This document shows positions 1-6,856 of a stretch of 18,485 nt of DNA, one piece after another; the stretch's first letter is position 1, and each line of letters starts with the position of its first letter. This DNA is from Candidatus Gastranaerophilales bacterium. Its GTDB lineage: Bacteria > Cyanobacteriota > Vampirovibrionia > Gastranaerophilales > Gastranaerophilaceae. The notes beneath the pieces are model-generated. The model searched no databases and was not told the DNA's origin. It was given only the letters and a program-made list of their open reading frames with translations. The translations under genes were made by a program, and so were the position numbers. The DNA lies in NCBI GenBank assembly GCA_900752845.1, contig CAADWU010000116.1, forward strand, positions 1 through 18,485. Direction: 5' to 3'.

Positions 1-96
1 CAATTATGCCTAAAGTGACCAATACTTCTGCCAAGGTAAAACCCTTGATATAGGAGCTTAAAAGGTTGCCCCCCCCCCATGACTAATTTTTTTCAT
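1..96 (-). CDS. Type IV pilin-like protein, 5' end only, out of frame at a G10 tract
   Basis: Reads leftwards from ATG at 96 and leaves the window. The SD AGGAG lies 7 bases before the ATG. After six codons (MKKISH) comes a run of ten G. As assembled, the frame ends after 12 residues at a TAA. In the frame reached with 8 or 11 G, the product continues NLLSSYIKG then FTLAEVLVTLGIIG, a textbook class III signal of type IV pilins and pseudopilins: basic leader, Gly at the cleavage site, Phe +1, Glu +5 and a hydrophobic helix. In the 10-G state that frame has a TAG just upstream of the tract and no start codon, so it cannot be translated independently. The product would be cleaved and N-methylated by prepilin peptidase and anchored in the inner membrane or a pilus. 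Either the gene is phase-variable and OFF, or the homopolymer length is a sequencing or assembly error. The class cannot be refined without the rest of the protein. Confidence 0.82.
69..78. repeat. Mononucleotide tract C10 (G10 on the pilin strand)
   Basis: Ten consecutive C on the plus strand, in a window otherwise very poor in G/C runs. It lies within codons 7-10 of the pilin-like gene. Runs of this kind change length by slipped-strand mispairing and are classic phase-variation switches in surface genes. Lengths equal to 2 modulo 3 (8, 11, 14) keep the pilin in frame; 10 does not. Confidence 0.85.
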
Positions 97-129
97 ATTT
101 TTGCTCCTTGTCTTTATTATTACTTTATC

Positions 130-158
130 ATTATAACAGTTTTTTGAAAGGTTTTCAA
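130..158 (-). promoter_or_regulatory. Strong sigma-A-type promoter of the pilin-like gene
   Basis: On the minus strand, TTGAAA (158-153), a 17-base spacer and a perfect TATAAT (135-130) preceded by TGT, i.e. an extended -10. The predicted RNA start is near 123, giving a leader of about 27 bases to the ATG at 96. The -35 overlaps the TGA stop of the upstream dehydrogenase (157-155), so the pilin can be transcribed separately from it. The -35 is also one arm of a perfect inverted repeat, TTGAAA-3 bases-TTTCAA (144-158), a possible operator. Confidence 0.8.
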
Positions 159-1195
159 GATAATTCAGGTTTTATCAAAAATTTAATAGCTTTTCCTTCG
201 ATATGCTGCTGCATTGCGTATTCCACTTTTTCGAGCGGCAAAGTATCAGTTATAAGTTTTTCTACTTCTACATCACCTGACGCAATATAGTCAAGAGCCA
301 TTCTGAAATATTTTGGAGTATGATGGAATACACTCATTAATTTTATATCACCGTAGTGCATTTTGGTAGTATCAAAAGTCACTGTAGAACCTGATTTACA
401 CCCGCCGAAGAAATGCACTGTTCCACCAGGTCTTACACATGAAAAAATTCTTTCCCAAATTTCAGGAAGTCCGACACATTCTACTGCAACATCAAGTCCC
501 TTATGTTCTTCTGTATATTCTTTAAAGATTTTTTCAGGGTTAGGGTATTTGCTTAAATCAACTATTTCATCAGCGTACGAAAATTCTTCGGCTGCTTTTA
601 ATTTCATAGGATTTCTTCCTGCGACAATTACGTTCGCACCTTTAAGTTTTGCAAGCCTTGCAAACATTAAACCTATAGGTCCTATACCGATAATTCCGAC
701 TGTTTGCCCCGGTTTAATATCAGTCCTTTCAACACCATGAACCACATTTGCCAGAGGTTCGCAAAATGCAGCTTTATCAAAGCTCAAATCATCAGGCAGG
801 ATTAACATATTTTTTTCTACAATACGTGCTGGAACAGTGATATATTCGGCATAAGCTCCGTTTAACAAATCGAGATTTTCACACAAATTGTATTCTTCAC
901 GTTTGCAATAAAAACATTTTCCGCAAGGAGCTGAATTTGCAGCAACAACTCTGTCACCAATTTTAACGTTATTTACACCTTTGCCGACTTTCTCTATAAC
1001 ACCTGCAAATTCATGTCCGAAACCTGACGGAACAGACTTAATAAGTACAGGATGCCCCCGTCTGTATGTTTTCACATCAGTGCCGCATGTTAGAGCCGAA
1101 ATAACTTTTACAACAACTTCACCTTCTTCAGGCGGTTTTACCATAACTTCTTCATACTTAATATTTTGTGGTCCGTAATATTGTATTGCACGCAT
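155..1195 (-). CDS. Zinc-dependent medium-chain alcohol/polyol dehydrogenase
   Basis: 346 residues, normal length for the zinc-containing medium-chain dehydrogenase family (sorbitol and threonine dehydrogenase relatives). Catalytic zinc ligands are visible as Cys37 in TCGTD, His61-Glu62 in GHE and Glu146. The structural zinc loop has four cysteines at 91, 94, 97 and 105. The Rossmann motif GIGPIG spans 170-175. The second strand ends VAGRN without the acidic residue typical of NAD-specific enzymes, so NADP use is possible. A soluble NAD(P)-linked oxidoreductase for an alcohol or polyol; the substrate cannot be told. It lies downstream of a second family member in the same direction but 158 bases away. 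No SD precedes the ATG: the preceding bases are a TATATT-like box and an A-run, and a 21-codon reading frame ends five bases upstream. Translation may therefore be leaderless or coupled. Confidence 0.85.
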   Translation of the reverse strand: MRAIQYYGPQNIKYEEVMVKPPEEGEVVVKVISALTCGTDVKTYRRGHPVLIKSVPSGFGHEFAGVIEKVGKGVNNVKIGDRVVAANSAPCGKCFYCKREEYNLCENLDLLNGAYAEYITVPARIVEKNMLILPDDLSFDKAAFCEPLANVVHGVERTDIKPGQTVGIIGIGPIGLMFARLAKLKGANVIVAGRNPMKLKAAEEFSYADEIVDLSKYPNPEKIFKEYTEEHKGLDVAVECVGLPEIWERIFSCVRPGGTVHFFGGCKSGSTVTFDTTKMHYGDIKLMSVFHHTPKYFRMALDYIASGDVEVEKLITDTLPLEKVEYAMQQHIEGKAIKFLIKPELS

Positions 1196-1294
1196 TTTTT
1201 CAATATAGCTTACGAGATTGCAGATGCGCTTTTAAAAAGACATATTTAACTTTATCTATTTTCATAATAGCGCTCTAAACACTTATTGCACTCG

Positions 1295-1344
1295 GGTGTA
1301 AAAGTTATACCGTACATAATGCGGTATCTTTTATCCCTCGCACC
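1295..1344. other. Imperfect stem-loop and two tiny reading frames between the dehydrogenases
   Basis: The 158-base gap 1196-1353 has a stem of three matching blocks: GGTG (1295-1298) with CACC (1341-1344), TAAAAG (1299-1304) with CTTTTA (1328-1333), and ATACCG (1307-1312) with CGGTAT (1322-1327), with a 9-base loop, a 2-base bulge and a 7-base bulge. No T-run follows, so it is not an ordinary terminator. On the minus strand the gap also holds two overlapping 21-codon frames, ATG at 1317 to TAA at 1252 (contains CNKC) and ATG at 1265 to TGA at 1200. Neither has a convincing SD. They may be remnants of a lost small gene, a leader for the next gene, or chance. Confidence 0.4.
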
Positions 1345-1353
1345 TGCTTTCCT

Positions 1354-2355
1354 TTAACTACTTCCTTTCTTTTTTTCTATTTTTATATAAGCTTTCATTA
1401 TTTTATTTGCCATTGTATCTTCAAAAGCTTTTTCTATTTCATCAAAACCGTATTCTGTTGAAATTCCGTCAACTTTTACCTGTCCTTTTTCCAGCATATC
1501 AAGAGAATTTTTTAAATCAACAGGAGAGGGTGAGTAGCTGCCAAGCACTGTAAGTTCCCTGTAATAAATTTCATTATTGGGATATGATGCAGTGTCAGAA
1601 GGAGTACTGGAAAATACCAGTATTTTTCCCCCGTTACGGACATATTTTAATGCAGTATCTATAGCTTTATCAGCTCCGGATGTCATAAATATTCCGTCAG
1701 ACTTAAATTCAGCAGGGATTTCTCTTGCATCATAAGCCTCAATCCCCAAAGATTTTAAAAACTCAATTCTTTCTTTTATTAAGTCACATCCTGCAACCTT
1801 CATACCGTAAGCTTTTAAAGCCTGAGCCATAAGAATACCTATTGAGCCGAGCCCGACAACCAAAGCTGTATCCCCGCTTAATAAATCTGCTCTTTTAACA
1901 GCCCTTACTATGCAGCCTAAAGGTTCGTAAAAAGAAGCTTCTACCTCTGATAAGTTTTCAGGTTTCAAATGAGCAACATTCTGAAGATGCTCCTCGCTCA
2001 AATATACATACTCTGAAAATCCGCCGGGTCTTATGTTGGTTGACTTGAAATGTTCACACATTGAAACGTTTCCGTGTCTGCAATAATCACATTCACCGCA
2101 AGGAATATGGTGTGAAGTTACTATTTTATCACCAATCTTAAAATCAGTATCAGAATTAATATCAACAATTTGTGCTACAATTTCGTGACCTAAAACAGTA
2201 CCGTCTTTTGAAATTTTGTGAACAAATTTAACAATATCAGAGCCGCAAAGTCCGCATCCCAAAACTTTTACTATAGCACCTTTACGTCCGTCTAAGCCTA
2301 TATTTTCAACATTTTTTAAGATAATTTTATCATTATCGATTACTGCTATTTTCAT
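1354..2355 (-). CDS. Zinc-dependent sorbitol-dehydrogenase-like oxidoreductase
   Basis: 333 residues from the ATG at 2355. A GTG at 2367 is in frame but lies across the SD (GAGG, 6-7 bases before 2355), so the ATG is preferred. Catalytic zinc ligands are Cys37 (CGLCGSD), His57-Glu58 (GHE) and Glu144 (YEPLG); structural zinc cysteines are 86, 89, 92 and 100. The nucleotide motif GLGSIG (168-173) is followed by Asp191 at the end of the next strand, favouring NAD. It shares its fold with the downstream dehydrogenase but differs at the cofactor site, so the two may act on successive or different substrates; this is inference. The C-terminus is lysine-rich and ends KKKGSS. A soluble cytoplasmic enzyme; substrate unknown. 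Confidence 0.85.
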   Translation of the reverse strand: MKIAVIDNDKIILKNVENIGLDGRKGAIVKVLGCGLCGSDIVKFVHKISKDGTVLGHEIVAQIVDINSDTDFKIGDKIVTSHHIPCGECDYCRHGNVSMCEHFKSTNIRPGGFSEYVYLSEEHLQNVAHLKPENLSEVEASFYEPLGCIVRAVKRADLLSGDTALVVGLGSIGILMAQALKAYGMKVAGCDLIKERIEFLKSLGIEAYDAREIPAEFKSDGIFMTSGADKAIDTALKYVRNGGKILVFSSTPSDTASYPNNEIYYRELTVLGSYSPSPVDLKNSLDMLEKGQVKVDGISTEYGFDEIEKAFEDTMANKIMKAYIKIEKKKGSS

Positions 2356-2376
2356 ATCTCGCCTCACAATTGAAAT

Positions 2377-2385
2377 ATTATCACA
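2377..2385 (-). promoter_or_regulatory. Probable extended -10 for the minus-strand dehydrogenase
   Basis: Minus-strand TGTGATAAT (2385-2377) matches an extended -10, but no good -35 lies 17 bases upstream. Initiation near 2370 would leave a leader of about 15 bases that carries the SD GAGG. It lies only a few bases from the -35 of the divergent plus-strand promoter. Confidence 0.45.
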
Positions 2386-2388
2386 AAC

Positions 2389-2417
2389 TTGATAAGAATA
2401 AAATTAGACGATATAAT
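2389..2417 (+). promoter_or_regulatory. Near-consensus promoter of the GNAT-like gene, probably giving a leaderless mRNA
   Basis: TTGATA (2389-2394), a 17-base spacer and a perfect TATAAT (2412-2417). Initiation six to eight bases downstream would fall on or next to the ATG at 2424, leaving no room for an SD. Confidence 0.72.
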
Positions 2418-2423
2418 AATATT

Positions 2424-3413
2424 ATGACAGTAATAAGAAGATTAAATTGTTTTGATGCATCAAAAATAAAAAAGATGATTTCTTACCTCGGTAATAATGA
2501 CGGTGAGAAATTTACCAAAGCAATTACGGGCGAGGCATTTATTATGCTTCATGCAATACTGCCTTTGAAATACAAGTTTTTGCCTGAATCATACATATTT
2601 TTAGAAAAAGGAGAAATATTAGGACTTATTACCGTTGTACCTACTAACGGCAACCCTTACAAAATGAATATTACACGATTAATCTTTCAACAAAATTTGT
2701 ACACAGTCGGCAAACAACTTGTTGAATTTGTTATAGCAAGGTACGGAGCAAAAGGAGCAACGTCATTCAGCGTTACAGTTGACCAGTCACACGATGAACT
2801 TTTAAATCTGTTTATGCAGGGATGCGGTTTCCGTCAGTGCAGTTTTGAAAACCTTTGGAAATTGGATAACTATAAACCTTTGACCGATAAAAAAGCAAAT
2901 TTCAGATACTGCCAGAACTCTGATGCTAAAGCCATAGCCAGACTTTATAACAGTGAGCTTAAAAACCTCTACAAACCTTCTCTTGAAAGAATTAAAGAAG
3001 AATATAAAGAACCGATTTTTGCAGGAATGACAAATTTCTATAAAAATCGCTACGTATTGGAAGAACCGGCAAAACACAGAATAATAGCCTACCTTTCAAT
3101 CACAACTTCAGATAATCAGAATTTCATCATAGATATGTCTACAAATGACGGGTATAATGTGCCCTATGATGAAATCATTAATTTTGCATTATGTGAAATC
3201 AGAAGAAGAAAAAATACATATTTTGCATTTCTAAAACACAGACAATATACTAAAAATGCAGACAATCTGGAAAAATACCTTCACGAAAGAGATTTGAACT
3301 GTATTCAAACACAATGTGTTCTGGTTAAAGATTTTTACAAGATTGTTAAAGAACCGGAAACCAATGCCATACAAATATTCTTGTTTGGAGATAACAAAAT
3401 CAGAGCTAATTAA
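2424..3413 (+). CDS. Divergent two-domain GNAT-like acetyltransferase
   Basis: 329 residues from the ATG at 2424. The frame stays open upstream to a TTG at 2370, but that stretch contains the promoter, and a GNAT-style first strand (VIRRLNCFDASKI) begins right after 2424. There appear to be two GNAT-like halves, roughly 1-150 and 155-315. The first ends with the typical strand-helix unit GATSFSVTVDQSHDELLNLF followed by GCGF, as in GNAT motif B. The acyl-CoA loop (Q/RxxGxG/A) is not clear; QQNLYTVGK sits where it would be expected, so the domain may have lost activity or bind differently. The substrate is unknown and I do not recognise a named family. It is transcribed alone; ilvC downstream has its own promoter. 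Predicted soluble, with no signal or membrane segment. Confidence 0.6.
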   Translation: MTVIRRLNCFDASKIKKMISYLGNNDGEKFTKAITGEAFIMLHAILPLKYKFLPESYIFLEKGEILGLITVVPTNGNPYKMNITRLIFQQNLYTVGKQLVEFVIARYGAKGATSFSVTVDQSHDELLNLFMQGCGFRQCSFENLWKLDNYKPLTDKKANFRYCQNSDAKAIARLYNSELKNLYKPSLERIKEEYKEPIFAGMTNFYKNRYVLEEPAKHRIIAYLSITTSDNQNFIIDMSTNDGYNVPYDEIINFALCEIRRRKNTYFAFLKHRQYTKNADNLEKYLHERDLNCIQTQCVLVKDFYKIVKEPETNAIQIFLFGDNKIRAN

Positions 3414-3435
3414 CTTTATTAAAATTAATCATATT

Positions 3436-3464
3436 TTGTTCGTTTTCATTCTTTGTGTTAAAAT
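3436..3464 (+). promoter_or_regulatory. Promoter of the ilvC operon
   Basis: TTGTTC (3436-3441), a 17-base spacer and TAAAAT (3459-3464) preceded by TGT (extended -10). The predicted start near 3471 gives a leader of about 29 bases, too short for a T-box or attenuator before ilvC. Confidence 0.7.
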
Positions 3465-3499
3465 TATTCAAAGAATTGAAATATTTTATGAGGCAGGAT

Positions 3500-4525
3500 A
3501 TGAGTAATTTACAAATTTATCTTGATAAAGATATTAACAAAGAATTAATTAAAACAAAAAAAATTGCAGTTATCGGTTTTGGCTCTCAAGGTTACGGTCA
3601 GTCTATGAACCTAAAAGATTCAGGATGCGATGTTGTTTTGGGATTGCGTTTAGGCGGAAAATCAGATATAAAAGCAAAAGATTACGGTTTCAAAACTATG
3701 TCTGTTGAAGATGCAGTTAAATATGCAGATATTGTTCAAATTTTAATACCTGACGAAATTCAGGCAAAAGTTTATGAAGAACAAATAAAACCTTACCTTA
3801 AAGACGGGCAATATTTGATGTTCTCGCATGGCTTTAATATTCATTACAAAAAAATTGTTGCACCTGAAGGTGTTAATGTCATAATGGTTGCTCCAAAAGG
3901 ACCCGGACACACAGTAAGAAGCGAATATCAAATCGGCAGAGGCGTTCCATCACTTATTGCAATATATCAAAACCCTTCAAAAGATGCTAAAGATATAGCT
4001 TTATCTTACGCATCCGCAATCGGAGCAGGACGTGCAGGAATTATTGAAACCACATTCAAAGAAGAAACCGAAACGGATTTGTTCGGCGAACAGGCTGTTA
4101 TTTGCGGCGGTGTTTCAGCTTTGATTAAAACAGGTTTTGAAGTTCTGGTAGAAGCAGGTTACTCACCTTATATGGCGTATTTTGAAGTGCTTCATGAAAT
4201 GAAACTTCTTGTTGATTTAATAAATCAGGGCGGTCTTGCAGATATGAGATATTCCATATCAAATACAGCTGAATACGGTGATATGACACGTGGACCGAAA
4301 GTTATCGCAGAGCAGTCACGTAAAGCAATGAAAGATTTGTTAAAAGATATCCAAAGCGGAAGTTTTGCTAATGAATTTTTAAACGAAATGGATTCAGGAT
4401 GCAAAAAATTCAATGAATTAAGAAAAGAAAATGCCGACCACCTCATTGAAAAAGTAGGTGAAGAAATACGTTCCTCTTTTGTCTGGGGGAATGATAACAA
4501 AATTATAGACAGGAATAGGAATTAA
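3500..4525 (+). CDS. ilvC: Ketol-acid reductoisomerase, class I
   Basis: Converts 2-acetolactate or acetohydroxybutyrate to the dihydroxy acid with NADPH and Mg2+, the second common step of valine, isoleucine and leucine synthesis. From the ATG at 3500 the protein is 341 residues, the class I size. That start has GAGG at the right distance; in-frame starts at 3455 and 3488 do not, and 3455 lies inside the promoter. Visible are IGFGSQG (25-31), the NADPH loop GLRLGGKS (48-55), the catalytic SHGFNIH region (His110), the Mg-binding Asp193 and Glu197 in ETDLFGEQ, Glu229 and Glu233 in EVLHEMK, and Ser254. All key residues are present. It is the first gene of a tight operon with an HD phosphohydrolase and two kinase-like genes, not beside ilvB/N or ilvD as is common. 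Confidence 0.97.
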   Translation: MSNLQIYLDKDINKELIKTKKIAVIGFGSQGYGQSMNLKDSGCDVVLGLRLGGKSDIKAKDYGFKTMSVEDAVKYADIVQILIPDEIQAKVYEEQIKPYLKDGQYLMFSHGFNIHYKKIVAPEGVNVIMVAPKGPGHTVRSEYQIGRGVPSLIAIYQNPSKDAKDIALSYASAIGAGRAGIIETTFKEETETDLFGEQAVICGGVSALIKTGFEVLVEAGYSPYMAYFEVLHEMKLLVDLINQGGLADMRYSISNTAEYGDMTRGPKVIAEQSRKAMKDLLKDIQSGSFANEFLNEMDSGCKKFNELRKENADHLIEKVGEEIRSSFVWGNDNKIIDRNRN

Positions 4526-4526
4526 A

Positions 4527-5369
4527 ATGTATAGTACAGATGTTGATTATGAAATTGTAATATTTTCTATAGGCGATACAAAAGCAGGAACCAAAATGGG
4601 CAAGCTACAATTGAAAAATTGTGAGGATAATTCTTTACTGAATTGTATTCTCTGGGAAGAAACATTAAACCGTTTTGACTGCAAAGTTTTTAGAACCGGA
4701 AACATAGTAAGAATTGTTTCTGCTTCATTCAACGAAAAATTTAACAACTGTCTTGTTTCTGCACTTGAATTGAAAAAAGAAGCCAAAACAGGGCTTGAAG
4801 AATGCGAAAGAGAAAAAGTGTACGCTGAATTAACATCATATATTGATAAAATTCAAGATGAAAAACTTAATTCATTCCTTGCAAGATTTTTTGCAGAACA
4901 TAAAGACAAAATTAAAATTATGCCTGCTGCTAAGCTTATGCATCACAATTACATTGGAGGTCTGATGGTGCATACTCTGGAATGCTTGAAATATGCCGAA
5001 AAGAATATGGATATATCCGAATATGACTTTAATCGTGATAATATACTTGCGGCTTGTATGCTTCACGATATAGGTAAGATTTTTGAATACACAATTGATA
5101 TCGAAACAGGATTAATTGATTACGATGAAAACTTTAGAAAAGAATGGATTTCCCATTCTCAATACGGTTTTTCAATTTGTATGACAAACGGTTTCAAAGA
5201 AATTGCAAGAATGATTGCAGCGCATCATGGCAGAAGCGACTGGGGAGCAATTATTGACCTCGAAGAAAAAGATTTGGAACCTGAATTATATTTTATCCAT
5301 TTAATAGATAATTTATCCGCTAAATTCGGAAAAATTAATGTACACCTCTTAGAAAGTAAAGGAGTTTAA
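4527..5369 (+). CDS. OB-fold/HD-domain phosphohydrolase, YhaM-like 3'-5' exoribonuclease family
   Basis: 280 residues. Residues about 8-85 resemble an OB-fold nucleic-acid-binding domain. Residues 130-270 form an HD domain with the metal ligands His149 (GGLMVHT), His180-Asp181 (LHDIGK), His210 (ISHSQYG), His233-His234 (AAHHGRSDWG) and Asp261 (HLIDNLSAKF). The order OB then HD, with the HHNYIGGLMVHT and HHGRSDWG phrases, is characteristic of the YhaM/Cbf1 family. Known members are Mn-dependent 3'-5' exonucleases on single-stranded RNA or DNA, about 310 residues long; this one is slightly short. Its ATG follows the ilvC stop by one base, with AGGA inside the ilvC end, so the two are translationally coupled. 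Function here is likely RNA end trimming or nucleotide hydrolysis, by homology only. Confidence 0.8.
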   Translation: MYSTDVDYEIVIFSIGDTKAGTKMGKLQLKNCEDNSLLNCILWEETLNRFDCKVFRTGNIVRIVSASFNEKFNNCLVSALELKKEAKTGLEECEREKVYAELTSYIDKIQDEKLNSFLARFFAEHKDKIKIMPAAKLMHHNYIGGLMVHTLECLKYAEKNMDISEYDFNRDNILAACMLHDIGKIFEYTIDIETGLIDYDENFRKEWISHSQYGFSICMTNGFKEIARMIAAHHGRSDWGAIIDLEEKDLEPELYFIHLIDNLSAKFGKINVHLLESKGV

Positions 5370-5371
5370 TT

Positions 5372-6046
5372 TTGTCAAGATTAACCGAAAATCATAATCT
5401 GCCGGGTACTCTTGTATGTGTGGAAGGTATCGACGGTTCAGGAAAATCAACACAAATTACACTTTTAAGAGATTGGCTGAAATCAACGGGTCAGGATGTA
5501 ATTTTTACGGAATGGAACTCATCCGAACTTATAAGCCAGACTACAAAACTTGCAAAGAAAAAAAATCTGCTTTCACCAAGAACCTTTTCATTATTACATG
5601 CTGTAGACTTCGCAGACAGATTAAAACAGGTTATCGGACCTGCATTAAAAGCTGGATTTATAGTTCTTGCCGACAGATATGCCTACACAGCTTTTGCAAG
5701 AGATGCAGCAAGAGGTGTTGACCCTAACTGGGTCAGAAATGTCTACGGCTTTGCTTACAAACCCGATTTGGCTATATATTTTGACATTGATCCCAAAACT
5801 TCAATGGAAAGAATTTGCTCCAATCGTGCTCCTAAATTTTATGAAGCAGGAATGGATTTAAAACTCAGCAACGATCCTTATGAAAGCTATATGATATTTC
5901 AGGGAAGGGTTATTAAAGAATATCAAAATATGGTTGATGAATTCGGACTTGTTAAACTTAATGCGCTTGATTCTATTCACTCAAAACAAGTTGAAATAAG
6001 AAGAATGCTTAAAGAAGTTTTAAACGCTAAAGGAGTAAACATTTAA
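5372..6046 (+). CDS. Thymidylate-kinase-like P-loop kinase, first tandem copy
   Basis: 224 residues, near the usual dTMP kinase size. It starts at TTG 5372, supported by AAAGGAG seven bases upstream inside the end of the previous gene. The Walker A motif GIDGSGKST is at 19-27 and the DRY motif at 101-103, followed by TAFARDAARG in place of the usual thymidylate kinase segment ending in YQG. The region after the P-loop reads TEWNSSELI instead of the EPGGT-type motif that helps bind dTMP. FADRL (80-84) is conserved as in thymidylate kinases. It therefore probably phosphorylates a nucleoside monophosphate or related substrate with ATP, but whether that is dTMP is uncertain. Its neighbour is a collinear paralogue. 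A product of recent function rather than decay: both copies are intact and conserve the same residues. Confidence 0.8.
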   Translation: MSRLTENHNLPGTLVCVEGIDGSGKSTQITLLRDWLKSTGQDVIFTEWNSSELISQTTKLAKKKNLLSPRTFSLLHAVDFADRLKQVIGPALKAGFIVLADRYAYTAFARDAARGVDPNWVRNVYGFAYKPDLAIYFDIDPKTSMERICSNRAPKFYEAGMDLKLSNDPYESYMIFQGRVIKEYQNMVDEFGLVKLNALDSIHSKQVEIRRMLKEVLNAKGVNI

Positions 6047-6718
6047 ATGGAAAAATTCACGAAAAAACATAAATACGAAGGCTTACTCATAGTAATCGAA
6101 GGAACTGACGGTTCAGGGAAATCAACCCAATTAGAGCTTTTGAAACGTTCTTTACAAGCGCAATCTTACGGTGTTATGGTTTCAGAATGGAAAACTTCAA
6201 GATTAATTGCAAACGTTATTGATGATGCAAAAGACAGAAACTTACTAAATGCAACTACATATAGCCTTTTGTATGCAGCAGATTTTGCGGACCGTTTGGA
6301 AAACCAGATTATTCCTGCTTTAAAATCAGGATTTATTGTACTTTTAGACAGGTACTACTACACAGCTCTTGCTCGAGATGTTGTTAGAGGGCAGGATATT
6401 GAATGGGTTAAAAACCTGTATGAATATGCACCTGAACCCGATCTTGTATTCTATCTTGATATGCCTGTTGATGTCCTTTTGAAAAGAATTATCGGAACAA
6501 CAGGACTTGATTTTTACGAAAGCGGCAGAGATGTCGGATTTTCAACAGATTTTTATAAGAGTTTTGAAATTTATCAGAAAAAATGTCTCGAAGAATATAA
6601 CAATATGAAATCAGAGTATAATTTTAAAAGTATTGACGGAACAAAATCCGTTGAAACTATCCATAATTATATGAATAGTGAAGTGCAAAAAGTGCTTGAT
6701 TCCGGAGTGCTATATTAA
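6047..6718 (+). CDS. Thymidylate-kinase-like P-loop kinase, second tandem copy
   Basis: 223 residues, abutting the first copy with no gap (TAA then ATG); GGAG lies 11 bases upstream. Walker A is GTDGSGKST at 19-27 and DRY is at 101-103, exactly the same positions as in the first copy. By hand count, residues 11-190 align without gaps with 87 of 180 identical, so this is an old tandem duplication under constraint. EWKTS (47-51) again replaces the EPGGT-type motif, and FYESGRD (156-162) lies in the lid region. The two copies may form a heterodimer, since thymidylate kinases are dimers, or have split substrates; both ideas are inference. It is the last gene of the ilvC operon; I see no clear terminator after it. 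Confidence 0.8.
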   Translation: MEKFTKKHKYEGLLIVIEGTDGSGKSTQLELLKRSLQAQSYGVMVSEWKTSRLIANVIDDAKDRNLLNATTYSLLYAADFADRLENQIIPALKSGFIVLLDRYYYTALARDVVRGQDIEWVKNLYEYAPEPDLVFYLDMPVDVLLKRIIGTTGLDFYESGRDVGFSTDFYKSFEIYQKKCLEEYNNMKSEYNFKSIDGTKSVETIHNYMNSEVQKVLDSGVLY

Positions 6719-6856
6719 CTGATATCCTGTTTATATCTTAAATTGTTACGGAAATAAATAAAAATTTACGTTGTGAAACATTTTGCGCCATAAGGCATGT
6801 TTTATGATAAATTAGATAATGTAAAGAGACACATACAGTTTTAAGGAGATTAATGA

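Noticed and set aside
2370..2423. N-terminal extension of the GNAT-like protein from TTG 2370
   Set aside because: The extension contains the promoter's -35 and -10 and has no SD; the GNAT fold begins after 2424.
3455..3499. N-terminal extension of ketol-acid reductoisomerase
   Set aside because: It overlaps the promoter -10, and class I enzymes begin just before the IYxDKD segment, which matches the ATG at 3500 with its SD.
6783..6800. Short inverted repeat GCC-ATAA-GGC as terminator of the ilvC operon
   Set aside because: The stem is only three or four pairs with no T-run; too weak to call.
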